Origin: CADCTB01 sp038214685
GTDB taxonomy: Bacteria; Actinomycetota; Acidimicrobiia; Acidimicrobiales; AC-14
Assembly (NCBI GenBank): GCA_038214685.1
Contig: JBBQRO010000120.1
Coordinates: 1-10,128 of the forward strand
Direction: 5' to 3'
Length of the DNA: 10,128 nt
Under the pieces are notes generated by a model. That model had not been told where the DNA came from. It worked only from the letters and a program-made list of their open reading frames with translations, and made no database searches. A program made the translations under genes and the position numbers. Shown piece by piece: positions 1 to 6,802 of this stretch; position 1 is the stretch's first letter; every line of letters begins with the position of its first letter.

Positions 1-1632
1 CACTTCCGTGAAGCCGACCCGCTGCGGGGCCTGGACCAGCGCTGGGTCGACACCTGCCGGGCGGTGCTCGACGAGCACGTCGACGCCAGCCGCCCCACCC
101 ACAAGATCCTCCTGGAGCGGGTCGCGGCCCGCCTCGATCAGGCCCACGGCGCAGGCGTCGTCCCCGTCCCTCGCCGCACGCGGGCTTATGAGGCGCTGAC
201 CGAGCTGACCCGTGGCACCAACGCCTTCCGCGGCGCCACCAAGCAGAAGCGCTCGATTGCCAGGCGCCCGTCTGGCACCTACGGCCGGCTGCGGGCGACC
301 CGGCCGGGCGAGTACCTGCTCTTGGACACCACGCCGTTGGACGTCTTCGCCATGGAGCCCCTGACCCTGCGCTGGGTGTCGGTCGAGCTGACGATCGCCT
401 TGGACCTCTACACCCGCTGCATCGCCGGCCTCCGGCTCTCGCCGGTATCGACCAAGGCGGTCGATGCTGCGCTGGTGCTCTATGAGGCCATCACCCCCGA
501 CAGCGGGGGCTCGACGGGCACGGGGATCCTCCCCTACCAGGGGGTGCCGACCGTGGTGCTGGTGGACGCCGACCGGGCCGAGGGTGCCGGCCTCCCCGGC
601 GTTGACGCCGAGTCGGTCGTGATCGACCACGGGCGGATCTACCTGTCCAACCATCTGATGAGCGTGTGCGCCCGCCTGGGGATCTCGGTCCAGCCGGCAC
701 GGCCCTACACCCCGACGGACAAGGCCGCCGTCGAGCGGTTTTTCCGCACGCTCTCGGAGGGGCTGCTCGGCGCCCTACCCGGCTACAAGGGCCCCGACGT
801 CTACAGCCGCGGCGACGCCGTCGAAGACAAGGCGTTCTACTTCCTGCCCGAGCTGGAGCAGGTCATCAGGGAATGGGTGGCCACCGTCTACCACCGCCGG
901 CCCCACGAGGGCCTGGTCGACCCGACGGTGCCGGGCCTGGAGCTCAGCCCGCTGGACATGTTCGAACACGGCGTGGCCCGGGCGGGTCGGCTGCGAGTGC
1001 CGGCCCGCAAGGACCTGGTCTATGACTTCCTGCCCGTGGCCTGGCGGACGATCCAGCACTACGGCGTCGAGGTCAATGGCCTCCGCTACAACGGCGAGGC
1101 GCTCTGCCCCTATCGCAACGCCCGCAGCCCCTACCGGGGTGCCAACCCGGGCAAGTGGCCCATCCGCTACGACCCCGACGACGTCACCAAGGTGTTCTTC
1201 CAGGACCCCGACGACCAGCACTGGCACACCCTGGTCTGGGAGCACGCCGGGCAGATCGCGGTGCCCTTCAGCGCCGAGGCTCTGGCCTACGCCCGCCGCC
1301 TCGCCGTCCAGACCGATCGCTTCGCCGACGACCGCAGGGTACTGGCCGAGCTGCTGGAGCGCTGGGACGCCGGCCTGACCGCCAACCCGACGGAGCGGCG
1401 CATCGCTCTGCGCCTGTCCCAGCAGCGCGCTGCTCGCCTCGGAAAAGCGGTCAGCGAGGAGCCCGACGCCGTCAACGGGCTGGCCACGGTGCGGGCACTG
1501 TTCGGAGACGACCCAGCACCCACCACGCCGACCCCGGTGGGCGGCGATGACGACGACCCCGGGGATCTCGTGGCCGACGTCGACGGGGACCTCGACCACT
1601 TCTACGACGACGCCTTCGGGAGCGTGACGTGA
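1..1632 (+). CDS. tniA: TniA/TnsB-type DDE transposase, 5' end cut by window edge
   Basis: Transposase of the Mu/TnsB/TniA family, which binds the transposon ends and joins the 3' strands to target DNA. The frame is open from base 1, so the N-terminal end-binding region lies outside the window; the GTG at 64 is inside the gene, not its start. Counting residues from base 1, the rve/RNase H-like catalytic core shows D109 (codon 325, LLLDTTPLD), D209 (codon 625, VIDHGRIYLSN) and E245 (codon 733, AAVERFFRTL). Exactly 35 residues separate the second D from the E, the classical D-35-E pattern. A Mu-type C-terminal beta-barrel follows (about 345-435, with RTIQHYGVEVNGLRYNG). The protein ends in an acidic, low-complexity tail (GDDDDPGDL...FYDDAFGSVT), the region that contacts the ATPase in TnsB relatives; a similar role here is inference. 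Its TGA overlaps the tniB start in GTGA. It is the first gene of a transposition operon. Confidence 0.93.
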   Translation, partial: HFREADPLRGLDQRWVDTCRAVLDEHVDASRPTHKILLERVAARLDQAHGAGVVPVPRRTRAYEALTELTRGTNAFRGATKQKRSIARRPSGTYGRLRATRPGEYLLLDTTPLDVFAMEPLTLRWVSVELTIALDLYTRCIAGLRLSPVSTKAVDAALVLYEAITPDSGGSTGTGILPYQGVPTVVLVDADRAEGAGLPGVDAESVVIDHGRIYLSNHLMSVCARLGISVQPARPYTPTDKAAVERFFRTLSEGLLGALPGYKGPDVYSRGDAVEDKAFYFLPELEQVIREWVATVYHRRPHEGLVDPTVPGLELSPLDMFEHGVARAGRLRVPARKDLVYDFLPVAWRTIQHYGVEVNGLRYNGEALCPYRNARSPYRGANPGKWPIRYDPDDVTKVFFQDPDDQHWHTLVWEHAGQIAVPFSAEALAYARRLAVQTDRFADDRRVLAELLERWDAGLTANPTERRIALRLSQQRAARLGKAVSEEPDAVNGLATVRALFGDDPAPTTPTPVGGDDDDPGDLVADVDGDLDHFYDDAFGSVT

Positions 1633-2744
1633 GCACCATCGAAGACCTTGAGCAGGACTACACGCTGTCGCTCAAGGAGGGCTGGTTCCGTCGCGTCGAG
1701 GCCCCGCTCCGGGCCCGGCCTGCCGATCTCAGTCGCGCCGAGCTGGGCCGCCTGGGCCACACCGAACGACGACGCCACGAAGAGGCCCGCAGTGTCTGGC
1801 ACGCCAACCTGGGCCCCATCCTCACCCCCCAGATGCAAGAGGTGCTGGCCGACCTCGACGAAGTGGTGGAGGCCAACCGCCAGGACGGTGACAAGGTGAA
1901 GAGCTCGGCCCTGCTCGACGCCTACCCCGGGCTGGGCAAGACGACCCTGGCCGTGATCTTCGCCGCTGCCTTCCACCGCCGCCAGATCGACCTCTACGGC
2001 CCCACCACCCCCGACGGCCACGAGCGGGTGCCGGTCCTCTACGTCGGGCTGACCTCCAACACCTCGATGCGCAGCCTGAACTCCATGCTCTGTCGCTTCT
2101 ACGCCCATCCGGGAGCCGAGCGGGGCAACGCCACCCAGCTCGCCAACCGGGCCGCCGACTGCGTGCTGTCGTGCAAGACGCGCCTCATCGTCGTCGACGA
2201 TGTCCACTTCCTGGACCTCAACCGGCGCGATGGTCGAGAGGTGGCCAACCATTTCAAGTGGCTGGCCAACCAGTTCCCGGTGACGTTCCTCTTCGTCGGC
2301 GTGGGCCTGCGCCAGCGGCGTCTGCTAGACGAAGGCCTGACCGCGTCGGAGCGCCAGTTGGCACAGACCGCCCGGCGCTGGACCCGCATCACCTTGGGCC
2401 CCTTCGAGGTCGTCACCGAGGAGGGCCGGCGCACCTGGCGTCGCCTTCTCCTCGCCATCGAGCGGGACCTGGTCCTGGCCGACCAGCGCCCGGGCGACCT
2501 GGCAGATGGCCTGGCCGAGTACCTCTACGCCCGCTCCACCGGCCACTTCGCCTCGCTCATGACCATCATCACCCGTGGGTGTCGACGGGCCATCACCACT
2601 GGCCACGAGCGTCTCAGCAACGAGGTGTTGGACCGGGTCCGCAACGACGAGGCGGCCGAGGCGGCCCGCGTAGAGATACAGGCCGCCTTCGACCACGGCC
2701 TGCTGTCAGCCCGGACCCCGTCGGAGGCGACAGGCGCGGCGTGA
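1629..2744 (+). CDS. tniB: TniB/TnsC-type AAA+ ATPase, transposition regulator
   Basis: ATPase that in Tn7/Tn5053-type systems polymerises on target DNA and links the TniQ target selector to the transposase. The GTG start at 1629 overlaps the tniA stop by 4 bp (GTGA), which suggests translational coupling. The 371-residue product has a helical N-terminus (1-85), a Walker A motif at about 98-106 (AYPGLGKTT), and a Walker B motif at about 186-193 (LIVVDDVH) in which the second acidic residue is D rather than the usual E. A sensor-1-like strand follows (FPVTFLFVGVGL, about 216-227), and the C-terminus is helical with Arg-rich stretches. Its size and motif order match the TniB family, somewhat longer than Tn7402/Tn5053-type TniB proteins. 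tniQ begins 13 bp after its stop, so the three genes form one operon. The family call is firm; the use of this particular target mechanism is inferred from the family. Confidence 0.92.
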   Translation: MSTIEDLEQDYTLSLKEGWFRRVEAPLRARPADLSRAELGRLGHTERRRHEEARSVWHANLGPILTPQMQEVLADLDEVVEANRQDGDKVKSSALLDAYPGLGKTTLAVIFAAAFHRRQIDLYGPTTPDGHERVPVLYVGLTSNTSMRSLNSMLCRFYAHPGAERGNATQLANRAADCVLSCKTRLIVVDDVHFLDLNRRDGREVANHFKWLANQFPVTFLFVGVGLRQRRLLDEGLTASERQLAQTARRWTRITLGPFEVVTEEGRRTWRRLLLAIERDLVLADQRPGDLADGLAEYLYARSTGHFASLMTIITRGCRRAITTGHERLSNEVLDRVRNDEAAEAARVEIQAAFDHGLLSARTPSEATGAA

Positions 2745-2757
2745 GACCGCCGCCAGC

Positions 2758-5490
2758 ATGAGATCGCTTCCCATCCGCTTGGCACCGATACCCGGGGAAG
2801 GCTTCGACAGCTGGGTGGCGGCCTACGCGTCTCGGCTGCAGACACCGGTCTACGACGTGGTCGGCCACCTCGGTCTCGACGCCGGGTTCGCACGGCGCCC
2901 GTTCGACGTCGTTGTCGACCCGAACATCGCCGATGCCGCCGCACTCGCTGCCGCCGGGCTGAGTGCTGAGCAGGTGGCAGCCATGGTGACGCCACTCGCC
3001 CGCTACCGGGCCGCAGTCGAGGGAAGGTTCACGACCGCATGGCTCAAGCGGGCGGCGAGGCCCCTGCGGTGGAGCCGCTTCTGCCCGGCCTGCCTGCAGG
3101 CCACCGGCGGGCGGTGGCAGGCCAGCTGGCGCCTTCCCTGGCACGTTGCTTGCTCCCTGCACGGTTGCCTGTTGGCCTCCCGATGCGCCGCCTGCGGGCG
3201 GGTGCAGCGGCGAACCCTCGTGGCGGACGTCGAGGCTGCCCCCACCACCTGCGAGGCGTCACCCGGGGTTGGCCATCAGGTGCCTCGCTGTCGCCAGGAT
3301 CTATCCGACACCGCTGACGTGGCGTCGGCGCCCGCCGGCGTGGTCTACCTCCAGGCGCGCCTGCGCCCTCTGCTTGACCCCTCGGTCGGCGACGCGGCGT
3401 TGGCTGAGACCATCGACCTGCTGGCGGACGTGCTCACCGTGGCCCGTCACCTGGACGTGGGACTGATCTCTGCGAACCCCGAGGGCTTGGCCGACACTGC
3501 CGGCGTCGCGGCCGTGCTCGACGGCGCCTGGCTGGCGATGACCGACACCGCAGACCAGCGGCTCGGTGCCATCGCTCGGGCCGATGTGAAGGTGCGACCC
3601 CCGCCCCTGCCCCGGTCGTGGTGCACCGCCAGCCCGGCGCTCGTCTCCAGGGTGCTCCGCGCCCGTGATGCCCATCTCCGGCCTAGCGATCGCATTCGCT
3701 GGCGCAGCACCACCGCCGAGGGCCGCCGTCCCCGTCTCGGTGCCGGGGACCGGCGCAGGGAGGGAGTCCCCTCAGCGCTGTGGGCCGACTGGGTGGTTCG
3801 GCTGCGGCCTTCCCACATCGATGCGCCCACCTTCGCCAAGGTCGGCGCCGGCCTGATGCTGGTGCCCGGCAGCAGCGCGTCACTGGGAGCGCTCTTCGAG
3901 GGGTGGACGCCGGACCCGAAGCTGGCTCGGACGAGCTCCCATGTCCTGCAGACCGTGGCGGCCGACGCGCATGGTCGGGCCGTCTTGCGGGCGCTGACCC
4001 AACTGGGCGACGGCCTCCTCGTCCACGGATGCCCGATCGACTACCGACGCCGGGATGGCCTCGCTTCCTCCGCCACCCTCATCGACGCCAAGGCCTGGGA
4101 CGAGGTCTGCGCCGCCTCGGGCACACCCACGGGCGGCGCCCTCAAGCTCCGGTGCGCCCGGCTGTGGATGTGGGAGACGATCACCGGGGGGCTGCTCGAA
4201 CGTGCGCCGCAGCGACTCCGGCCTGACAAGTCGGGCGACGTGAGCAACTACCACCGCTTCGCCCTTCACCTTCCGCCGCTGGCGGCCGAGCTCTTGGACG
4301 GTCATGCCCGGCGAATCCTCGACGCCGAAGGCTGTGGTGACGAGCCCCTGACTTGGTCGCCTCCGAGCCAATGGGTTGACCTCGACGGGCTCCCCGGGCG
4401 GGATCCGGCGAGCGTGACGCCCGAGCAGGTCGAGGCCCTGCTGCGCCAGAGGTTGTCGCCCAGTGCCGTCGCCCGCCGCCTGGCGACGACCCTGGACCAT
4501 GTACACCTGATCGTCCGCCAACGACCTCCTCACCTCCGGCTGCGGGCGACCGGCAGTCGCCCGACGCCGGTCCGGTGCCCCTTTCCCGCCGAGCTGACTC
4601 CCCAGCGCCTTCGTCAGCTCGTGATCGTCGAACGACGAACCCTTCGGTCGATCGCCCGGGACTACGACCTGGGGAGAAACGCCCTGGCCCGTGCCCTGCG
4701 GCGGGAGGGAATCCCCACCCCCAACCAGGGTCGGGCTCCCCGGAGGCCCGTGGAAGCGGGTTGGCTACATCGCGAATATGTCGAGCATCAGCGGCCGCTT
4801 ACCGACATCGCCGCCGAGCTGGGAATGTCGCCGACGAACCTCGCTCGCATTGCCCGCCGCCACGCCATACCGATTCGCGCGTCGGGCGGGGGCAGCCATT
4901 CAGCAAGCCTGGTCGCGCCGGACGGTTGGCCGCGCCCCCTGGCCAACGCTGTCCTCGGGCAGGGTGGCCGGCTACGGATCAAGCGATTCCAGGTCTACGC
5001 CCGCACCCGCTCGCTCAACGAGGCCAGCCCCATCCTCTGTGTCCGACCGTCGATCCTGCAGGCGCAGCTCGCCCACCTCGAGCGTGCGTGCGGAGGTGGT
5101 CTGCTCACTCGTGAGACCAAGCAGCACGACGCACAATGCCTCACCCGGCTCGGACGGCTACTGCTGGAGCAGGCCGATGGCCACCTCGGGCCGCACCCCG
5201 ACGCGCCGCCACCCTTGCCCGAACCCCTCGCCTCAGCTGTCGCCAGCTACCGCGGTCGAGATCGCCTCCGGCGGCTCCAAGTCACCGTCCGAGCCTCAAC
5301 CCTGGCCGAGGCGGCCGCTGTGCTCGGCACCGACCCCTACACGCTCGGCAAGAGCATCGACGGGCTCGAGCGTGCCTGCAACGGCGTGCTCCTCGAGAGT
5401 GACTCCCCAGTTCGCCTTCATCGCGTCACTCCGCTTGGGCACCACTTGTTGGAACAGGCGGCCCGCTACCTACCGGTGACCGTCTCATAG
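2758..5490 (+). CDS. tniQ: Long TniQ/TnsD-type target-selection protein with C-terminal HTH array
   Basis: Target-site selector of a Tn7-like element. The N-terminus (LPIRLAPIPGEGFDSWVAAY, about 4-23) is the TniQ signature. A zinc-finger block follows with C109, C112, C132, H135, C143 and C146 (CPAC...CSLH...CAAC); C165 and C178 may add a second site. Residues about 190-540 have no recognisable motif. The C-terminal third is DNA-binding in character, with HTH-like segments near 555-587 (LSPSAVARRLATT), 612-652 (TLRSIARDYDLGRNALARAL) and 668-707 (LTDIAAELGMSPTNLARIAR). Two copies of a LysR-like winged HTH follow, about 736-812 and 836-909, each containing LERAC(G/N)G and ending in LT.LG..LLEQA. 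At 910 residues it is much longer than Tn5053 TniQ (about 400) or TnsD (about 500). The ATG at 2758 fits the TniQ N-terminus; no strong Shine-Dalgarno is seen. The extended C-terminus suggests recognition of a specific DNA attachment site; the site itself is unknown. Confidence 0.9.
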   Translation: MRSLPIRLAPIPGEGFDSWVAAYASRLQTPVYDVVGHLGLDAGFARRPFDVVVDPNIADAAALAAAGLSAEQVAAMVTPLARYRAAVEGRFTTAWLKRAARPLRWSRFCPACLQATGGRWQASWRLPWHVACSLHGCLLASRCAACGRVQRRTLVADVEAAPTTCEASPGVGHQVPRCRQDLSDTADVASAPAGVVYLQARLRPLLDPSVGDAALAETIDLLADVLTVARHLDVGLISANPEGLADTAGVAAVLDGAWLAMTDTADQRLGAIARADVKVRPPPLPRSWCTASPALVSRVLRARDAHLRPSDRIRWRSTTAEGRRPRLGAGDRRREGVPSALWADWVVRLRPSHIDAPTFAKVGAGLMLVPGSSASLGALFEGWTPDPKLARTSSHVLQTVAADAHGRAVLRALTQLGDGLLVHGCPIDYRRRDGLASSATLIDAKAWDEVCAASGTPTGGALKLRCARLWMWETITGGLLERAPQRLRPDKSGDVSNYHRFALHLPPLAAELLDGHARRILDAEGCGDEPLTWSPPSQWVDLDGLPGRDPASVTPEQVEALLRQRLSPSAVARRLATTLDHVHLIVRQRPPHLRLRATGSRPTPVRCPFPAELTPQRLRQLVIVERRTLRSIARDYDLGRNALARALRREGIPTPNQGRAPRRPVEAGWLHREYVEHQRPLTDIAAELGMSPTNLARIARRHAIPIRASGGGSHSASLVAPDGWPRPLANAVLGQGGRLRIKRFQVYARTRSLNEASPILCVRPSILQAQLAHLERACGGGLLTRETKQHDAQCLTRLGRLLLEQADGHLGPHPDAPPPLPEPLASAVASYRGRDRLRRLQVTVRASTLAEAAAVLGTDPYTLGKSIDGLERACNGVLLESDSPVRLHRVTPLGHHLLEQAARYLPVTVS

Positions 5491-5667
5491 GAATTCGCCA
5501 ACTCGCCGCTCAGCGAACACGTCCACGACCCGGTCCGCTCGCCATGTCCAGGCGGCACGGCTCGCCGAGTTCGTGCGGAACCTACACTTCTTGTAGGTTC
5601 CGGATGAAGATGGCGAATTCCGCCGTATGTGGCGAGCACTTGGCGAACGTCCGGGGATAGATGGCGA
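5490..5667. repeat. Cluster of six TGGCGA motifs with an 11-bp inverted repeat; candidate transposon end
   Basis: TGGCGA occurs on the + strand at 5611, 5630, 5641 and 5662, and on the minus strand (as TCGCCA) at 5495-5500 and 5539-5544. Two copies extend to a perfect 11-bp inverted repeat, GGAATTCGCCA (5490-5500) against TGGCGAATTCC (5611-5621). The motif is common in this GC-rich DNA, but six in under 180 bp lies well above background. Multiple short repeats in the terminal region are typical of TnsB/TniA-type transposon ends, and the position directly after tniQ fits. The exact tip and the target duplication cannot be fixed, because the opposite end is not in the window. It could instead be an operator region. 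Confidence 0.5.
5576..5602 (+). terminator. Perfect 11-bp hairpin downstream of tniQ, possible terminator
   Basis: CGGAACCTACA (5576-5586) and TGTAGGTTCCG (5592-5602) form a perfect 11-bp stem with the 5-nt loop CTTCT. It lies 86 bp past the tniQ stop, so transcription termination for the tni operon is plausible. No T-run follows (GATGAAGATGG), so it is not a canonical intrinsic terminator; actinobacterial terminators often lack one. It sits between the two arms of the larger 11-bp inverted repeat and could instead be a protein-binding palindrome. Confidence 0.45.
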
Positions 5668-5943
5668 GGACGTTGGTCACGGAGGTAGCTGCGGCAGCAG
5701 GTCCGGTCGCCTCACGGAACCGCAGCCTGTGCCCAGACTGCCAACCGCCATCGGCCCGCTGGACCGTCGTCGTGGCCTCGCTTCTGGACTACCCGTGTCG
5801 AAACGGTGCGACCAGGAACGGCACTATCGCTCGGGCAGAGAGCAGGTCACCCTCTGGGCGACAGTTGCCCGGAGTGGTGGCATCAGCTGCGGCGATCCCG
5901 TCGTCGGCGCGAGGCAACCAACCAGACAACGAGAAGGACTAGC
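5668..5943. other. Intergenic stretch without a supported gene
   Basis: About 275 bp between the repeat cluster and the promoter of the secreted repeat protein. One open frame on the + strand (ATG at 5661 to 5942, 93 codons) holds a CPDC motif. Its start lies inside the TGGCGA cluster, it has no Shine-Dalgarno, and its second half is compositionally unlike the neighbouring genes, so I do not call it a gene. No tRNA, long repeat or hairpin stands out. Confidence 0.4.
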
Positions 5944-5949
5944 TAAAAT
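5944..5949 (+). promoter_or_regulatory. Candidate -10 box for a leaderless transcript
   Basis: TAAAAT lies 8 bp before the ATG at 5958, in the only AT-rich patch of the region. A -10 box at this distance would place the transcript start at or next to the ATG, giving a leaderless mRNA, which is common in actinobacteria. There is no Shine-Dalgarno at normal spacing; GAGAAGG at 5931-5937 is too far away. A -35 box at 17-bp spacing is not convincing. Confidence 0.4.
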
Positions 5950-5957
5950 TTCGGCCC

Positions 5958-6314
5958 ATGAGAAGACAACTACTAACGGCGGCGGCGGGCTTTGTGCTCA
6001 TCGCCTCCCCTGTTCAAGCTCAAACGACCACGTCGACTACAACGGCGACCACGTCAACTACGGCACCGCCGGAGACACGCATCATAGAGCGTGACCTTCT
6101 CCCCACGACGACCACAGTCCCACCGGAGACACGCGTCATAGAGCGCGACCTCCTCCCTACGACCACGGTGCCACCGGAGACACGCCACGTGGACCTTGAC
6201 CTCCTCCCCCGGCCTACGACGGCCACCACGGCGCCCACGGTGGCGCCCACGGCCACCAGGACCGCACAGCCGGCGACGGCCACCCCCGCCCGTGTGGTGG
6301 CCCTCACCGGGTAG
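5958..6314 (+). CDS. Small secreted Thr/Pro-rich protein with three tandem repeats
   Basis: A 118-residue exported protein of unknown function. It has a Sec-type signal peptide: positive MRRQ, a hydrophobic core (LLTAAAGFVLIA), and a signal-peptidase I site probably after A21 (SPVQA/Q). The mature part begins with a Thr/Ser linker and then carries three near-identical repeats starting at P37, P55 and P72. The repeat unit is PPETR-(I/V)-IERDLLPTTT, 18 then 17 residues long; the third copy has diverged to HVDLDLLP. The DNA of the repeats is also well conserved (GGAGACACGC in all three), which suggests recent duplication. A Thr/Ala/Pro-rich tail ends in VVALTG; this resembles the start of a sortase-like or membrane-anchoring C-terminus but stops there. 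A -10 box 8 bp upstream suggests leaderless expression, and an intrinsic terminator follows 31 bp after the stop. The signal peptide and repeats support a real gene; the low-complexity content leaves the function open. Confidence 0.75.
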   Translation: MRRQLLTAAAGFVLIASPVQAQTTTSTTTATTSTTAPPETRIIERDLLPTTTTVPPETRVIERDLLPTTTVPPETRHVDLDLLPRPTTATTAPTVAPTATRTAQPATATPARVVALTG

Positions 6315-6345
6315 CTCTGGCCTGAATCCAGGCGGACGCGAAGGG

Positions 6346-6372
6346 GGAGCCCCGTAAAGGGCTCCTTTCTTT
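6346..6372 (+). terminator. Intrinsic terminator after the secreted repeat protein gene
   Basis: GGAGCCC (6346-6352) pairs with GGGCTCC (6359-6365) across the loop CGTAAA and is followed directly by TTTCTTT (6366-6372). GT pairs can extend the stem base. The T-run lies on the + strand side, so it terminates the gene ending at 6314 and separates it from the convergent minus-strand remnant. Confidence 0.8.
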
Positions 6373-6392
6373 CGTGCTCGGGCTCGGGTCGT

Positions 6393-6610
6393 TCAGCCGG
6401 CCCGCGGAGCGGCGTAGTGCCACTCGGCGGCGACCTCCTCGGACGTGCGGCCGGAGAGGGCGGCCTCGGCCTCTATGGCGATGGCCTTCTCCCAATGCGG
6501 CGTGAGGGCGTCCAAGACGATGGCCCGGCGGGCAGCGCTGCCGTAGCCTCTGCCAGACAGTTACACGCCGGAGCGCACTGGCGCCCCTTGGCCGGAGGGT
6601 TGAACTTCAC
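6393..6610 (-). pseudogene. Frameshifted small cysteine-containing protein gene
   Basis: Two minus-strand frames join into one small protein. The upstream part, from a GTG at 6610, reads KFNPPAKGRQCAPACNC and ends near 6557. The downstream part, in the frame shifted by one base, reads SGRGYGSAARRAIVLDALTP, then a helical Glu-rich stretch, EEVAAEWHYAAPRAG, and a TGA at 6393-6395. The downstream frame has nearly all G/C third positions over more than 50 codons, as in real genes here. It has no usable start, because a TAA lies at 6561-6563. Losing one T in TGT-CT near 6557 would explain the break and gives CNC-S-GRGYG at the junction. The intact product would be about 73 residues with a CxxxCxC cluster. 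The family is not recognised. A sequencing error is the main alternative. Confidence 0.45.
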
Positions 6611-6802
6611 TACCTTAGTGCTCAGCACCGCCGCAGCAGGCACCGATGCGAACCGGCACATATCTAGAGCGGCCGCTCCCTACTGTGCGTTGGAGACCTG
6701 CGGTCCTCCCCGGCAGCGTCGCTATGAGCTGGTGATGTCCGGAGCTCGCTGGGTGCGGGTCCGACTATGCCCGGGTGGAGCACCTGTCGCGGACCGGTCC
6801 TC

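Noticed and set aside
775..1599. A 274-codon open frame on the minus strand inside the left transposase gene.
   Set aside because: It is antisense to a gene with clear D-D-35-E motifs; long antisense frames are expected in such GC-rich DNA, and its translation shows no family features.
5661..5942. A 93-codon + strand frame with a CPDC motif.
   Set aside because: It has no Shine-Dalgarno, its start lies inside the TGGCGA array, and its second half lacks gene-like composition; left as unproven.
5627..6094. A 155-codon + strand frame running into the secreted repeat protein gene.
   Set aside because: It overlaps in another frame a gene with a signal peptide and conserved repeats, and its composition is Arg/Gly/Pro-rich as in shadow frames.
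6663..6676. TCTAGAGCGGCCGC, abutting XbaI and NotI sites as in cloning-vector polylinkers.
   Set aside because: The sequence on either side does not continue like a vector, and a NotI site is not rare in DNA of this GC content; treated as chance.
6791..6800. The palindrome GGACCGGTCC just past the membrane protein stop.
   Set aside because: It is short, without loop or T-run, so it is not a convincing terminator; a 10-bp palindrome can occur by chance here.
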